Origin: JBFIHF01 sp964411125
Lineage (GTDB): Bacteria; Myxococcota_A; Bradymonadia; Bradymonadales; Bradymonadaceae
Direction of reading: 5' to 3'
DNA length: 64,000 bases
NCBI GenBank assembly: GCA_964411125.1
Contig: CAYPJU010000019.1
Span: forward strand, 25,340-89,339
How positions within the stretch are numbered: position 1 is the first letter of the stretch; the number at the start of each line of letters is the position of its first letter. A program made the position numbers and the translations under genes. This document shows positions 27,156 through 34,706 of the stretch, one piece after another. The notes beneath the pieces were generated by a model. The model was not told the DNA's origin. It saw only the letters and a program-made list of their open reading frames with translations, and made no database searches.

Positions 27156-28408
27156 CGATGGATGAAGACGAGCTGTCGACTCTCTCACCCCTGGTCCGTG
27201 ACGACACCCAATCGCTCGCGGGGGTATTGCGAAACGCGCGCAAGGAGCGCTACCAGACCACCGCGGAAGTTGCTCGCGGCGGGATGGGGGTGGTCGAACG
27301 GGTGGTCGACCGACCGCTCTCGCGGCTGGTCGCGCGAAAGCGAGCGCGCGGCGACGTGGGGGCGCAGCCGCTGGCCCAGATGTTGGTCCGCGAGGCCCGC
27401 GTCACGGCGTGGCTATCGCACCCGAACGTCGTCCCCGTTCACGACCTCGATGTCGACGAAGCCGAAGACGTGTTCTTCACGATGAGGTTCGTCGGCGGGA
27501 GGACACTGGAGGACTGGATCCGCGAACGCGGACGCGACGAACCGCTCGATTGGAACACGCTGCTCGATCAGCTCGACGTGATCGTGCGGATCTGCGACGC
27601 CCTCGCCTTCGCTCACGAGCGCGGAGTCCTGCACTGCGACCTCAAGCCGTCGAACATCATGGTCGGTCAGTTCGGGGAGGTCTATCTGATGGACTGGGGC
27701 GTCGCGCGCTTGCTCGCGGCGCTGCCGGGGGATGCGGCGCCCGACAACGAGCACTTCCCCGAAGGGATCGTGGTGGGCACAGCGGCGTACATGGCCCCCG
27801 AGCAGGCCTTCGGTCTCGAACTGAGCGCCGGGGCCGACATCTTTTCGGTCGGCGCGTTGCTCTACCACATCGTGACGGGGCGTCCGCCCTACAGCGCATC
27901 GGACGGGGGCAAGACGATCGGGAAGGCGCGCGCCGCCGAAGCCAGGTCGCCGCGAAGATACGCACCATGGCTTCCGCCGGCGCTCGAGCGGATCATCGTC
28001 ACGGCGATGGCTCGTCTCCCCGAGGACCGCTTCGCGTCGGTCGCGGAGCTGCGCAACGAGCTGACTCGCTTCATTCGCGGTGGCGGGGTGTTCGACACGA
28101 CCAAGTACGAGACCGACGAGGCGATCGTGCGCCAGGGCGAGGTCGGCGACCTCGCCTTCGTCATCGAGACGGGGCGGGTGCGGGTCGAGGTCGACGGCGA
28201 GAATGTTCGGGAGATGGGTCCGGGGGAAGTGTTCGGCGAGATGGCGATCATCGAGTCGAAGCCGCGATCGGCGTCGGTCATCGCGACCGAACCGACGACG
28301 GTGCGCGCGATCCCGGCCGCGGAGCTGCTCGGCGAGCTGGAGGCCACCAAGCCGTGGCTCGGGGCGCTCGTCCGTAGCCTCGCTCGCCGCGCTGCCGAGA
28401 ACGGATAG
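27152..28408 (+). CDS. Ser/Thr protein kinase with C-terminal cyclic-nucleotide-binding domain
   Basis: The 418-residue protein has a kinase domain (about 35-300: ARGGMGVVERVVD, the Lys in LVARKRARG, catalytic D163 in LHCDLKPSNIM, MDWGVARLL, AAYMAPEQA) and a CNB domain (about 315-410: FVIETGRVRVEV, GPGEVFGEMAIIESKPRSAS, with a complete cassette). HCD replaces HRD and DWG replaces DFG; DWG is seen in active planctomycete and myxobacterial kinases. There is no membrane helix. The architecture recalls eukaryotic cyclic-nucleotide-dependent kinases but with the order reversed. It is the last gene of the plus-strand cluster and ends 38 bases before the convergent NAD operon. Confidence 0.92.
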   Translation: MTMDEDELSTLSPLVRDDTQSLAGVLRNARKERYQTTAEVARGGMGVVERVVDRPLSRLVARKRARGDVGAQPLAQMLVREARVTAWLSHPNVVPVHDLDVDEAEDVFFTMRFVGGRTLEDWIRERGRDEPLDWNTLLDQLDVIVRICDALAFAHERGVLHCDLKPSNIMVGQFGEVYLMDWGVARLLAALPGDAAPDNEHFPEGIVVGTAAYMAPEQAFGLELSAGADIFSVGALLYHIVTGRPPYSASDGGKTIGKARAAEARSPRRYAPWLPPALERIIVTAMARLPEDRFASVAELRNELTRFIRGGGVFDTTKYETDEAIVRQGEVGDLAFVIETGRVRVEVDGENVREMGPGEVFGEMAIIESKPRSASVIATEPTTVRAIPAAELLGELEATKPWLGALVRSLARRAAENG

Positions 28409-28446
28409 GCGCAGCGCGGTCGAGTCCAACGGAAGCGGCGAACGAG

Positions 28447-29694
28447 TCAGCCGCGCTCGGTTGGCGCCATTCCGTAGAGCGAGTTCCGTTGGATGTAGTC
28501 GAGCACGCGCACGTCGAGCCAGCCGTCGACGGGTTCGCCGCTGCCGAGCGACTTCTTGATCGCCGTGCTCGACACCTTGGGGAGACGAAAGCCCCGGTAG
28601 ACCTTGATGTCGAGGTCGCTCGGGACGTGTAGCAGGGGCGCGCCCTGGCGGGGGACGACCACGATGCGGGAGAGCTGCGGCAAGCGCTCCGGATCGCGCC
28701 AGCGCGGAAGCTCCGGGACGATGTCGGAGCCGAGCACGAGGGTGGGGCGGATGCCGGCGCGGACGGCGTGCAGAGCGCTCAGCGTCTGCACCGTGTAGCT
28801 CGGCTTAGGCAGCGCCCGCTCGATCTCGACGACTTTTACCGCCTCGCCGAGGTGCGCGAAGGCGAGCCGGCACATCTCCACCCGTGCCTCGAAATCCGCG
28901 GAGGTCTTGCCGAACGGGTGTTGAAAGACGGGGATGATCCAGAGTTGCTCGAGCTTCTCCGTGGCGAGCATCGCGTGCGCCAGCAGTGCGTGACCGACGT
29001 GCGGAGGGTTGAACGTTCCCCCCAGGATCCCGACGCGTCCCGAGGGGGGGAGTGCCGGCAGCAGCGCGTCGAGCTCGACGAAGAGGTCGTCGCGGACCGT
29101 CATCCCCGTGGGGGAGTCCTCGCGGCGGGGCTCTGCGGCGTCGGGAATCTCGATCGCCATCCGCCCGACGTGGCGAGAGACCTCGCCGAGGAAGTAGAGA
29201 CCGGCGTAGATCTTCGGGTCGATCGCGACCCCCCGGGCGCGGGCGCTCTCGAGGTATCTAGGAACTTCTGGCAACGGGATCTGGCGGATCGTGATGTCCT
29301 CGCTGTCGTCGCCGCCTCCTTCGGAGACCTTGCGCAGGCCGGTGGCGCGGAAGAACGCGATCTGTTCGGTCAGCGCGCCCGGGCTGGGGGGGCCCATCGC
29401 GAGGAACTCCATCTGCTCGGCGGCGTAACCCGTCTCCTCGAGCAACTCCCGCTCCGCTGCGACCTCGAGCGACTCACCCTCGAACTCGGCCCGGTCACCG
29501 ACCAAGCCGGCGGGCATCTCCAGGCATCGACTGCCGATCGGCGGGCGGAACTGTTCGACGAGGATCACCTCGTTCTCGTCGTTGAGCGCGACGATGACGA
29601 CGGCGCGCCCATCGCCGGTGCGCTCGGCGTACTCCCAGCCGTCGCGTTGTCGCAGCGCGAGATATTTGCCTTCGTGGAGCGTTTCTTCAGACAT
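28447..29694 (-). CDS. nadD: Fused Nudix hydrolase and nicotinate-nucleotide adenylyltransferase
   Basis: The 415-residue protein is two enzymes in one chain. Residues 1-180 are an ADP-ribose-pyrophosphatase-type Nudix hydrolase (GESLEVAAERELLEETGY, residues 73-90). Residues 215-415 are NadD, which joins nicotinate mononucleotide to ATP: GGTFNPPHVGH (nucleotidyltransferase HxGH at 231-234) and SSTAIKKSL near residue 380. NadD normally is a free protein of about 200 residues. The Nudix half could recycle ADP-ribose from NAD breakdown. It is the last gene of the NAD operon and overlaps pncA by eight bases. Confidence 0.92.
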   Translation of the reverse strand: MSEETLHEGKYLALRQRDGWEYAERTGDGRAVVIVALNDENEVILVEQFRPPIGSRCLEMPAGLVGDRAEFEGESLEVAAERELLEETGYAAEQMEFLAMGPPSPGALTEQIAFFRATGLRKVSEGGGDDSEDITIRQIPLPEVPRYLESARARGVAIDPKIYAGLYFLGEVSRHVGRMAIEIPDAAEPRREDSPTGMTVRDDLFVELDALLPALPPSGRVGILGGTFNPPHVGHALLAHAMLATEKLEQLWIIPVFQHPFGKTSADFEARVEMCRLAFAHLGEAVKVVEIERALPKPSYTVQTLSALHAVRAGIRPTLVLGSDIVPELPRWRDPERLPQLSRIVVVPRQGAPLLHVPSDLDIKVYRGFRLPKVSSTAIKKSLGSGEPVDGWLDVRVLDYIQRNSLYGMAPTERG

Positions 29695-30298
29695 CGTCGG
29701 CCCCCGCGATCGTGGCGCCCGCGGCGCGCATCGCCTCGAACGCTCGCTCGTCGTCTCCTTCGGCGAGGTTCACGGCGCGGCACCCGTCGCGGACGACGAT
29801 GGTGCGGAAACCGAGCTCGCAGGCGTCGAGGACGGTGAACTTCACACAGTAGTCGGTGGCGACGCCGAGGATGACGACCTCCTCCACGCCCCGCTCTCGC
29901 AAGAAGTCGGCGAGCCCGGTCGCCTTTCGATGGCCGTTGTCGAAGAACCCGCTGTAGCTGTCGATCGTCGGGTCGGTCCCCTTGCGGAACACGGTGTCGA
30001 TGCGGTCGGTGTCGAGGGCGGGGACGAACTCGGCGCCGTCCGTCCGCTGGACGCAGTGGTCGGGCCAGAGGACCTGTTCTAGCCCGTCGAGCTCGATTAC
30101 CTCTCCAGGGTCACGACCATCATGGTTCGACGCGAAAGAGCCGTGGTCGGCGGGATGCCAGTCTTGGGTCGCGACGACCAGGTCGAACGCGGGCTGAAGG
30201 CGGTTGGCTACCGGCACGACTTCGTAGCCGTCGGGCACGGGGAGAGCGCCGTCGGGCATGAAGTCGTTCTGGATATCGACGAGGATGAGTGCGCGCAT
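29687..30298 (-). CDS. pncA: Nicotinamidase
   Basis: The 203-residue protein is PncA, which hydrolyses nicotinamide to nicotinate and ammonia. The catalytic triad is D8 (LVDIQNDF), K106 (FRKGTDP) and C151 (VATDYCVKFT), and the metal ligands are D46 and H48 (TQDWHP) and H81 (WPDHCVQ); all match the E. coli enzyme in order and spacing. It feeds nicotinate to PncB, encoded first in the same operon. It starts 12 bases after the regulator gene and overlaps the Nudix-NadD gene. Confidence 0.95.
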   Translation of the reverse strand: MRALILVDIQNDFMPDGALPVPDGYEVVPVANRLQPAFDLVVATQDWHPADHGSFASNHDGRDPGEVIELDGLEQVLWPDHCVQRTDGAEFVPALDTDRIDTVFRKGTDPTIDSYSGFFDNGHRKATGLADFLRERGVEEVVILGVATDYCVKFTVLDACELGFRTIVVRDGCRAVNLAEGDDERAFEAMRAAGATIAGADDV

Positions 30299-30310
30299 GG
30301 GTGGGTCCCT

Positions 30311-31009
30311 TCAAATCTCGAAATCGAAGCCTTTCTCTTCGAGGCGTCGGTATTGTCGTCGGTCGAAGCGGTACAGCTGCGCCGCGCGATGGGCGACGTC
30401 CTTTTGCACTTCGCCCGTCTCGACCACGAGCCCGGTCTTCTGGACCTTCCTGCGGAAGTTCCGCTTGTCGAGCTCGGTCCCGAGGATCGCTTCGTAGACC
30501 CGCTGCAGTTGCGTGAGGGTGAACATCTCCGGGAGAAGCTCGAAGCCGATGGGACGGTAGCGCACCTTGCCGCGGAGCCGTTCGAGCGCGACCTGGAGGA
30601 TCTGTTCGTGGTCGAAGCCGAGCGTCGGCAGCTCGTCCACGCCAAACCATGCCGCGTCAGCGGCATCGGTCGCCGCCTGGACGTCGTGGTCACTCATCCG
30701 AACCAGGGCGTAATACGCCACCGAGACGACGCGCTCGCGGGGATCTCGTTCGAGCGCGCCAAAGGTGTAGAGCTGTTCGAGGAAGAGGTTCGTGATCCCC
30801 GTCTCTTCGGCGAGCTCGCGCCGCGCCGCCTCGTCGAGCGTCTCGTCGATGTGGACGAAGCCCCCCGGGAGCGCCCACTGCCCCTCGAACGGCGGCAGCT
30901 TGCGACGGATCAGCATCACCTGCAGGTCTGCGTCGTCGACCTGCAGCCCGAACACGACGCAGTCGACGGTCAGGGCGGGACGGGGATACTCGTACTCGTA
31001 CTGAGCCAC
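30311..31009 (-). CDS. nrtR: NrtR-type Nudix-related transcriptional regulator of NAD metabolism
   Basis: The 232-residue protein has an N-terminal Nudix domain (to about residue 145) and a C-terminal winged helix (LTQLQRVYEAILGTELDKRN, then FRRKVQKTGLV), the NrtR layout. NrtR repressors sense ADP-ribose through the Nudix fold and release NAD-biosynthesis genes. Here the Nudix box is complete (G50, E56, R64-E65, E68-E69, G71), so catalysis may be retained, as in some NrtR proteins. It lies in the operon that it probably controls, one base after nadE, and a suitable palindrome overlies the operon promoter at 34515-34535. Confidence 0.9.
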   Translation of the reverse strand: MAQYEYEYPRPALTVDCVVFGLQVDDADLQVMLIRRKLPPFEGQWALPGGFVHIDETLDEAARRELAEETGITNLFLEQLYTFGALERDPRERVVSVAYYALVRMSDHDVQAATDAADAAWFGVDELPTLGFDHEQILQVALERLRGKVRYRPIGFELLPEMFTLTQLQRVYEAILGTELDKRNFRRKVQKTGLVVETGEVQKDVAHRAAQLYRFDRRQYRRLEEKGFDFEI

Positions 31010-31010
31010 G

Positions 31011-33008
31011 TCAGTCGTCCTCTCGATAGGTGCTGTGCATCGCGGCGATCTCGTAGCGGTACCCGCCCGAAAGGATCGGGAAGCGGCACCACGTCTTCGG
31101 GTCGAGGTTCTCGTCGTCGACGTGGAAGCTCGGGGCGTAGCGCTCGCGCTTCCACTGGTTGCGGCACCACAGGGTGAAGAAGCGCTCGATCCAGGCCGCC
31201 ATCTGTTCCTGCGAGTACTGCGGGAAGCGTGCTTGCATCAGCACCAGGCAGTCGGTCGGCGAGCGCTTGTCGCGGATGAAAGACCGCTCGATGGCGTCGA
31301 GCACCGGGTACGGCATCAGGTCGCCTTCGTCGGTCTGGTTTCGGTTCGGCGGTCGCAGCTCGGCGGTGGGCTGCTGGGCGTTCACGAAGCTGAGGGCGGG
31401 GTAGGGGACGTGCCCCAGCGGTCCCTGCGCCTCCATCCAGCGCAGCCAGTCGCGCAGGAACGCCTTGTCGATCCCGGCGATCGGGCTCAGGCCCCCGGCG
31501 GTGTCTCCATCCATCGTCGCGTAGCCGACGGCGGCCTCCGACCGGTTGCTCGTCGCGAGCAGCAGTGAATTGCGCAGGTTCGCGAGCATCCAGATCGAAG
31601 GGGCTCGGGCACGCGCCTGGATGTTCTGAAGGGCCAGGTCGTCCCACTCCCACTGGAGCTCACGCCCGATCGCTCCCTCGATCAGCGACGTGTACTGCTC
31701 GACGACCGCGTCGACGTCGAGTCGATAAAACGTGGCATGGAGCGCTTCGGCGACCTCTCGGGCCGCGGTCTCCGTGGTTTCGGAGCTGTTCTTCGTCGCC
31801 TGGTAGGCGCACAGGAGCACCCGTTCGACGATGTCGTCGGGGTGGGTCGCGCCATGCAGTTCACCCACGTGCGAGATGCGGGCCTTCAAACCCTCCAGCC
31901 CCAACTCCTTGACGCCGAACCAGATCGAGAGCTGCGCGAGGCAGGCGACCGCCGCGGAGTCCGCGCCGCCGCTGAGCGACACGACGAATCCCTTCGAGCG
32001 GCTCTTGCAGAGATAGTCGAACAGCGCGAGCGACACGGCGCGGGTGAACTCCTCCTCCTTCAACGAGTCGGACTCCTCCCACGCGCTGATGTCGAGCTCG
32101 GTCGGCAGCGGCTCGTCGGGCGGGAACTCGAAGCCGGCCCGTACGCATTCGTCGACGTCGGAGGCCACGACCGGGCGATGCGAGACCGTGCGCGCACGGT
32201 CGACCCTGGTGCGCTCGATGTCCACCTGCGCCGTCGTCACCTGCCACTGCTCGTAGCTGAAGCGCGGACCCTGGGCGAGGAGGGTCCCCGACGAGGCGAT
32301 CATCGCACCGCCGTCGTAGATCGCGCGCCCTGCCTCGTTCCCGAGCAGGTTCGCGTAGATGTAGGTGCAGCCGAACGCCCGCGAACCCTCGAGCACGAAA
32401 CCCTTGCGGACCTTCAGCTTGCCGAACGAGAAATGGCTCGCGCTCGGGTTCAAGATGACGTCGACACCACGCAGCGCGAGGTCGCTTCCGGGCCTGCGGG
32501 CGACCCACGCGTCCTCGCAGATCTCGAAGCCGATCCGCACGTCCCCCACCTCGAAGAAGATGTCGCCGATCGGGTAGTCGCGACCGTCTCGCCGCAACGT
32601 CGCGCGCACGTCTTCGGGCCACGGCTTGAACCAGCGCGGTTCGTAATGAATCCCGTCCCCCGCCAGGAACTGCTTGCAGACGAAACCGAGCACCTCGCCG
32701 TCGCAAATCAGCGCCGCCGCGTTGTAGTAGCCGTTGGCGAAGCGCAGAGGGAGGCCGACCGACACGACCATCCCCGCGGTCTCCGGCGCGATCGACCTGA
32801 AGAGGAGGTCCCACGACATCTCGTAGACGTGCGGCGCGTGAAACGCGTCCTCGCAGCCGTACCCGCTGATGCACATCTCCGGCAGGCAGAGGATCTGCAC
32901 CCCCTCGGAGCGAGCTTCCTCGATCGCGCCGACGATGTTCTGAACGTTGCGAAACCAGTCGAGCGGGGTCTGGTTCAAGACCGCCGCGCCCACGCGAATC
33001 AGCTTCAT
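31011..33008 (-). CDS. nadE: Glutamine-dependent NAD+ synthetase
   Basis: The 665-residue protein has the two-domain form of NAD synthetase. The N-terminal nitrilase-type glutaminase domain has the triad E44 (LCLPEMCISGYG), K112 (VCKQFL) and C164 (GFEICEDAW). The C-terminal synthetase domain has the ATP P-loop SLSGGADSAA (346-351 core) and LLLATSNRSEAAVGY. It makes NAD from nicotinate adenine dinucleotide, using ammonia from glutamine passed through an internal tunnel. Length is normal. It overlaps pncB by four bases upstream (ATGA) and is one base from nrtR. Confidence 0.96.
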   Translation of the reverse strand: MKLIRVGAAVLNQTPLDWFRNVQNIVGAIEEARSEGVQILCLPEMCISGYGCEDAFHAPHVYEMSWDLLFRSIAPETAGMVVSVGLPLRFANGYYNAAALICDGEVLGFVCKQFLAGDGIHYEPRWFKPWPEDVRATLRRDGRDYPIGDIFFEVGDVRIGFEICEDAWVARRPGSDLALRGVDVILNPSASHFSFGKLKVRKGFVLEGSRAFGCTYIYANLLGNEAGRAIYDGGAMIASSGTLLAQGPRFSYEQWQVTTAQVDIERTRVDRARTVSHRPVVASDVDECVRAGFEFPPDEPLPTELDISAWEESDSLKEEEFTRAVSLALFDYLCKSRSKGFVVSLSGGADSAAVACLAQLSIWFGVKELGLEGLKARISHVGELHGATHPDDIVERVLLCAYQATKNSSETTETAAREVAEALHATFYRLDVDAVVEQYTSLIEGAIGRELQWEWDDLALQNIQARARAPSIWMLANLRNSLLLATSNRSEAAVGYATMDGDTAGGLSPIAGIDKAFLRDWLRWMEAQGPLGHVPYPALSFVNAQQPTAELRPPNRNQTDEGDLMPYPVLDAIERSFIRDKRSPTDCLVLMQARFPQYSQEQMAAWIERFFTLWCRNQWKRERYAPSFHVDDENLDPKTWCRFPILSGGYRYEIAAMHSTYREDD

Positions 33009-34495
33009 GTGCGACCCTTGCGGCGTGCGACGACGACGTCGCGCGCCTCCTTCATCAGTTTGGCCTTCTGGTCATGCAGCGCCGGCTCGAGCCCCACCGG
33101 GTACTCGTGCGGGTTGAGGAAACGCTTCACACCGTCGTGGAACCTCGAAAGATCACGCCTTCGCTGCTCCCGGATCTCCTGCAGCGACGGGAGGTCGTAC
33201 ACGAGTTTTCCGCCGCGGAAGACGGGCACGAGCATGTCCTCGAACTCCCACTCGCGGTCGACCGGCGTGCGCCGGATCGAGTCGTTCGGATCCACCAAGA
33301 TCGCCCGCTTTCGGACGCCGAGCATCTCGTCGTAGATGATGTCGCCGCGGAACTCCTCCCCGTCGAAATAGCGACGGACCTGATGGATTCCGGGGTTGTT
33401 GACCTTCACCCCCTGCTCGGAGAGCTTCAAGCGCGGCTCCATACGCCCGTCCACTTCGATCGAGGAGAGCTTGTAGACCCCGCCCAGAGCCGGGTTGTCC
33501 GAAGCGGTCGCGAGCTTCGTCCCCACCCCCCACACCCCGATCTGCGATCCCTGCCGATGGAGGCTCTCGATGATGTGCTCGTCGAGAGAGTTCGAGGCGA
33601 TGATGACGGCGTCTTCGAAGCCGGCCGCGTCCAGAATCTCGCGCGCCTGCTGCGACAGGTACGCGAGGTCTCCGGAGTCGAGCCGGATCCCCACCATCTC
33701 GTGGCCTCGCGCTCGAAGCTCCTTTCCTACGGTGACGGCGTTGTGCACCCCTTCGATCGTGTCGTACGTGTCGACCAGAAAGACGCAGTTGTTCGGCATC
33801 GCCTCGGCGTACTTCTCGAACGCCTCCACCTCGTCCTCGAAGAACATCACCCAACTGTGCGCGTGTGTCCCCCTGACGGGCACGCCGTAGGTCTTGCCGG
33901 CGAGCAGGTTCGACGTGCCGACGCATCCCCCGACGTACGCCGCCCGCGCTACCGACAATCCGCCGTCGGGGCCCTGCGCCCGCCGAAGACCGAATTCGAT
34001 CACCGGCTCGTCGCCAGCGGCCCAGCAGACCCTCGCCGCTTTCGTGGCGATCAGAGTCTGAAAGTTCACGAGGTTGAGGAGCGGCGTCTCTACGAGCTGT
34101 GCCTGCGCGATCGGCCCGGTGACCCGCAGGAGCGGCTCGTTCGGGAAGACCACGCGACCTTCGGGGATCGCGTCGACGTCGCACGTCCACTCGAACCGAC
34201 GCAGGTACTCGAGAAACTCGTCCTCGAAGAGACGCTCGTCGTCGTTCCCCGTCAGCGTCGCGAGATACTCGAGGTCGTCGTCGTGGAACTTCAGTCCGCT
34301 CAGGTACTCGACGGCAGGGCCGAGCCCCGCCGCGATCGTGTACCCGCTCTGGAACGGGGCCTTTCGGAAGAAGAGGCTGAACGACGCGCGCGTCTCCGCG
34401 ACGCCGGTCTTCCAGTACCCGTACGCCATCGTGAGCTGATAGAGGTCGGTGAAGAGGGCGAGCGAGTCGTCGTAGGGGCCGTTCGGGCTGCGCAT
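33005..34495 (-). CDS. pncB: Nicotinate phosphoribosyltransferase
   Basis: The 496-residue enzyme makes nicotinate mononucleotide from nicotinate and PRPP, the entry step of the Preiss-Handler salvage route. Recognised segments are LFTDLYQLTMAYGYW, the catalytic region FGLRRAQGPDGGLSVARAAY, GTHAHSWVMFF, GIRLDSGDLAYLSQ and GVGTKLATASDNPALGGVYK. The ATG at 34495 has CGAGG about six bases upstream; a GTG at 34501 is an alternative. It is the first gene of the operon and lies 20 bases from the operator-like palindrome. Confidence 0.95.
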   Translation of the reverse strand: MRSPNGPYDDSLALFTDLYQLTMAYGYWKTGVAETRASFSLFFRKAPFQSGYTIAAGLGPAVEYLSGLKFHDDDLEYLATLTGNDDERLFEDEFLEYLRRFEWTCDVDAIPEGRVVFPNEPLLRVTGPIAQAQLVETPLLNLVNFQTLIATKAARVCWAAGDEPVIEFGLRRAQGPDGGLSVARAAYVGGCVGTSNLLAGKTYGVPVRGTHAHSWVMFFEDEVEAFEKYAEAMPNNCVFLVDTYDTIEGVHNAVTVGKELRARGHEMVGIRLDSGDLAYLSQQAREILDAAGFEDAVIIASNSLDEHIIESLHRQGSQIGVWGVGTKLATASDNPALGGVYKLSSIEVDGRMEPRLKLSEQGVKVNNPGIHQVRRYFDGEEFRGDIIYDEMLGVRKRAILVDPNDSIRRTPVDREWEFEDMLVPVFRGGKLVYDLPSLQEIREQRRRDLSRFHDGVKRFLNPHEYPVGLEPALHDQKAKLMKEARDVVVARRKGRT

Positions 34496-34514
34496 GAGCA
34501 CCTCGGTCTGGGTC

Positions 34515-34535
34515 TAAGTGTATTTTAGACACTAA
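34515..34535. promoter_or_regulatory. 21-bp palindrome, probable NrtR operator of the NAD operon
   Basis: The 21-base site is an imperfect palindrome centred on 34525, with half-sites AGTGT (34517-34521 region) and ACACT (34529-34533) and matching outer T/A and inner T/A positions. It lies 20 bases upstream of pncB and covers the predicted -10 box, the expected place for a repressor. NrtR regulators bind palindromes of this length, and nrtR is in the operon. Binding itself is inference. Confidence 0.6.
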
Positions 34536-34549
34536 GGCTTGCGTTGCAA
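34522..34549 (-). promoter_or_regulatory. Sigma-70-type promoter of the NAD operon
   Basis: On the minus strand TTGCAA (34549-34544) and TAAAAT (34527-34522) are separated by 16 bases, resembling -35 and -10 boxes. The -10 lies inside the palindrome at 34515-34535, so a bound repressor would block it. Confidence 0.5.
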
Positions 34550-34706
34550 GTTCAACCTATCGCGGCCCCATGAAGGTGTCCATGACGTCCGCGGCAAGCG
34601 GTCGTTGGGGAGACATTTCTCCCGCGGCCCGGTTACGGCTATGATGGGAGTTACGTAGACAATGTGTCGGCTCGAGGCGAGCCGTTCCGGCGGACGAGGA
34701 ATCGCG

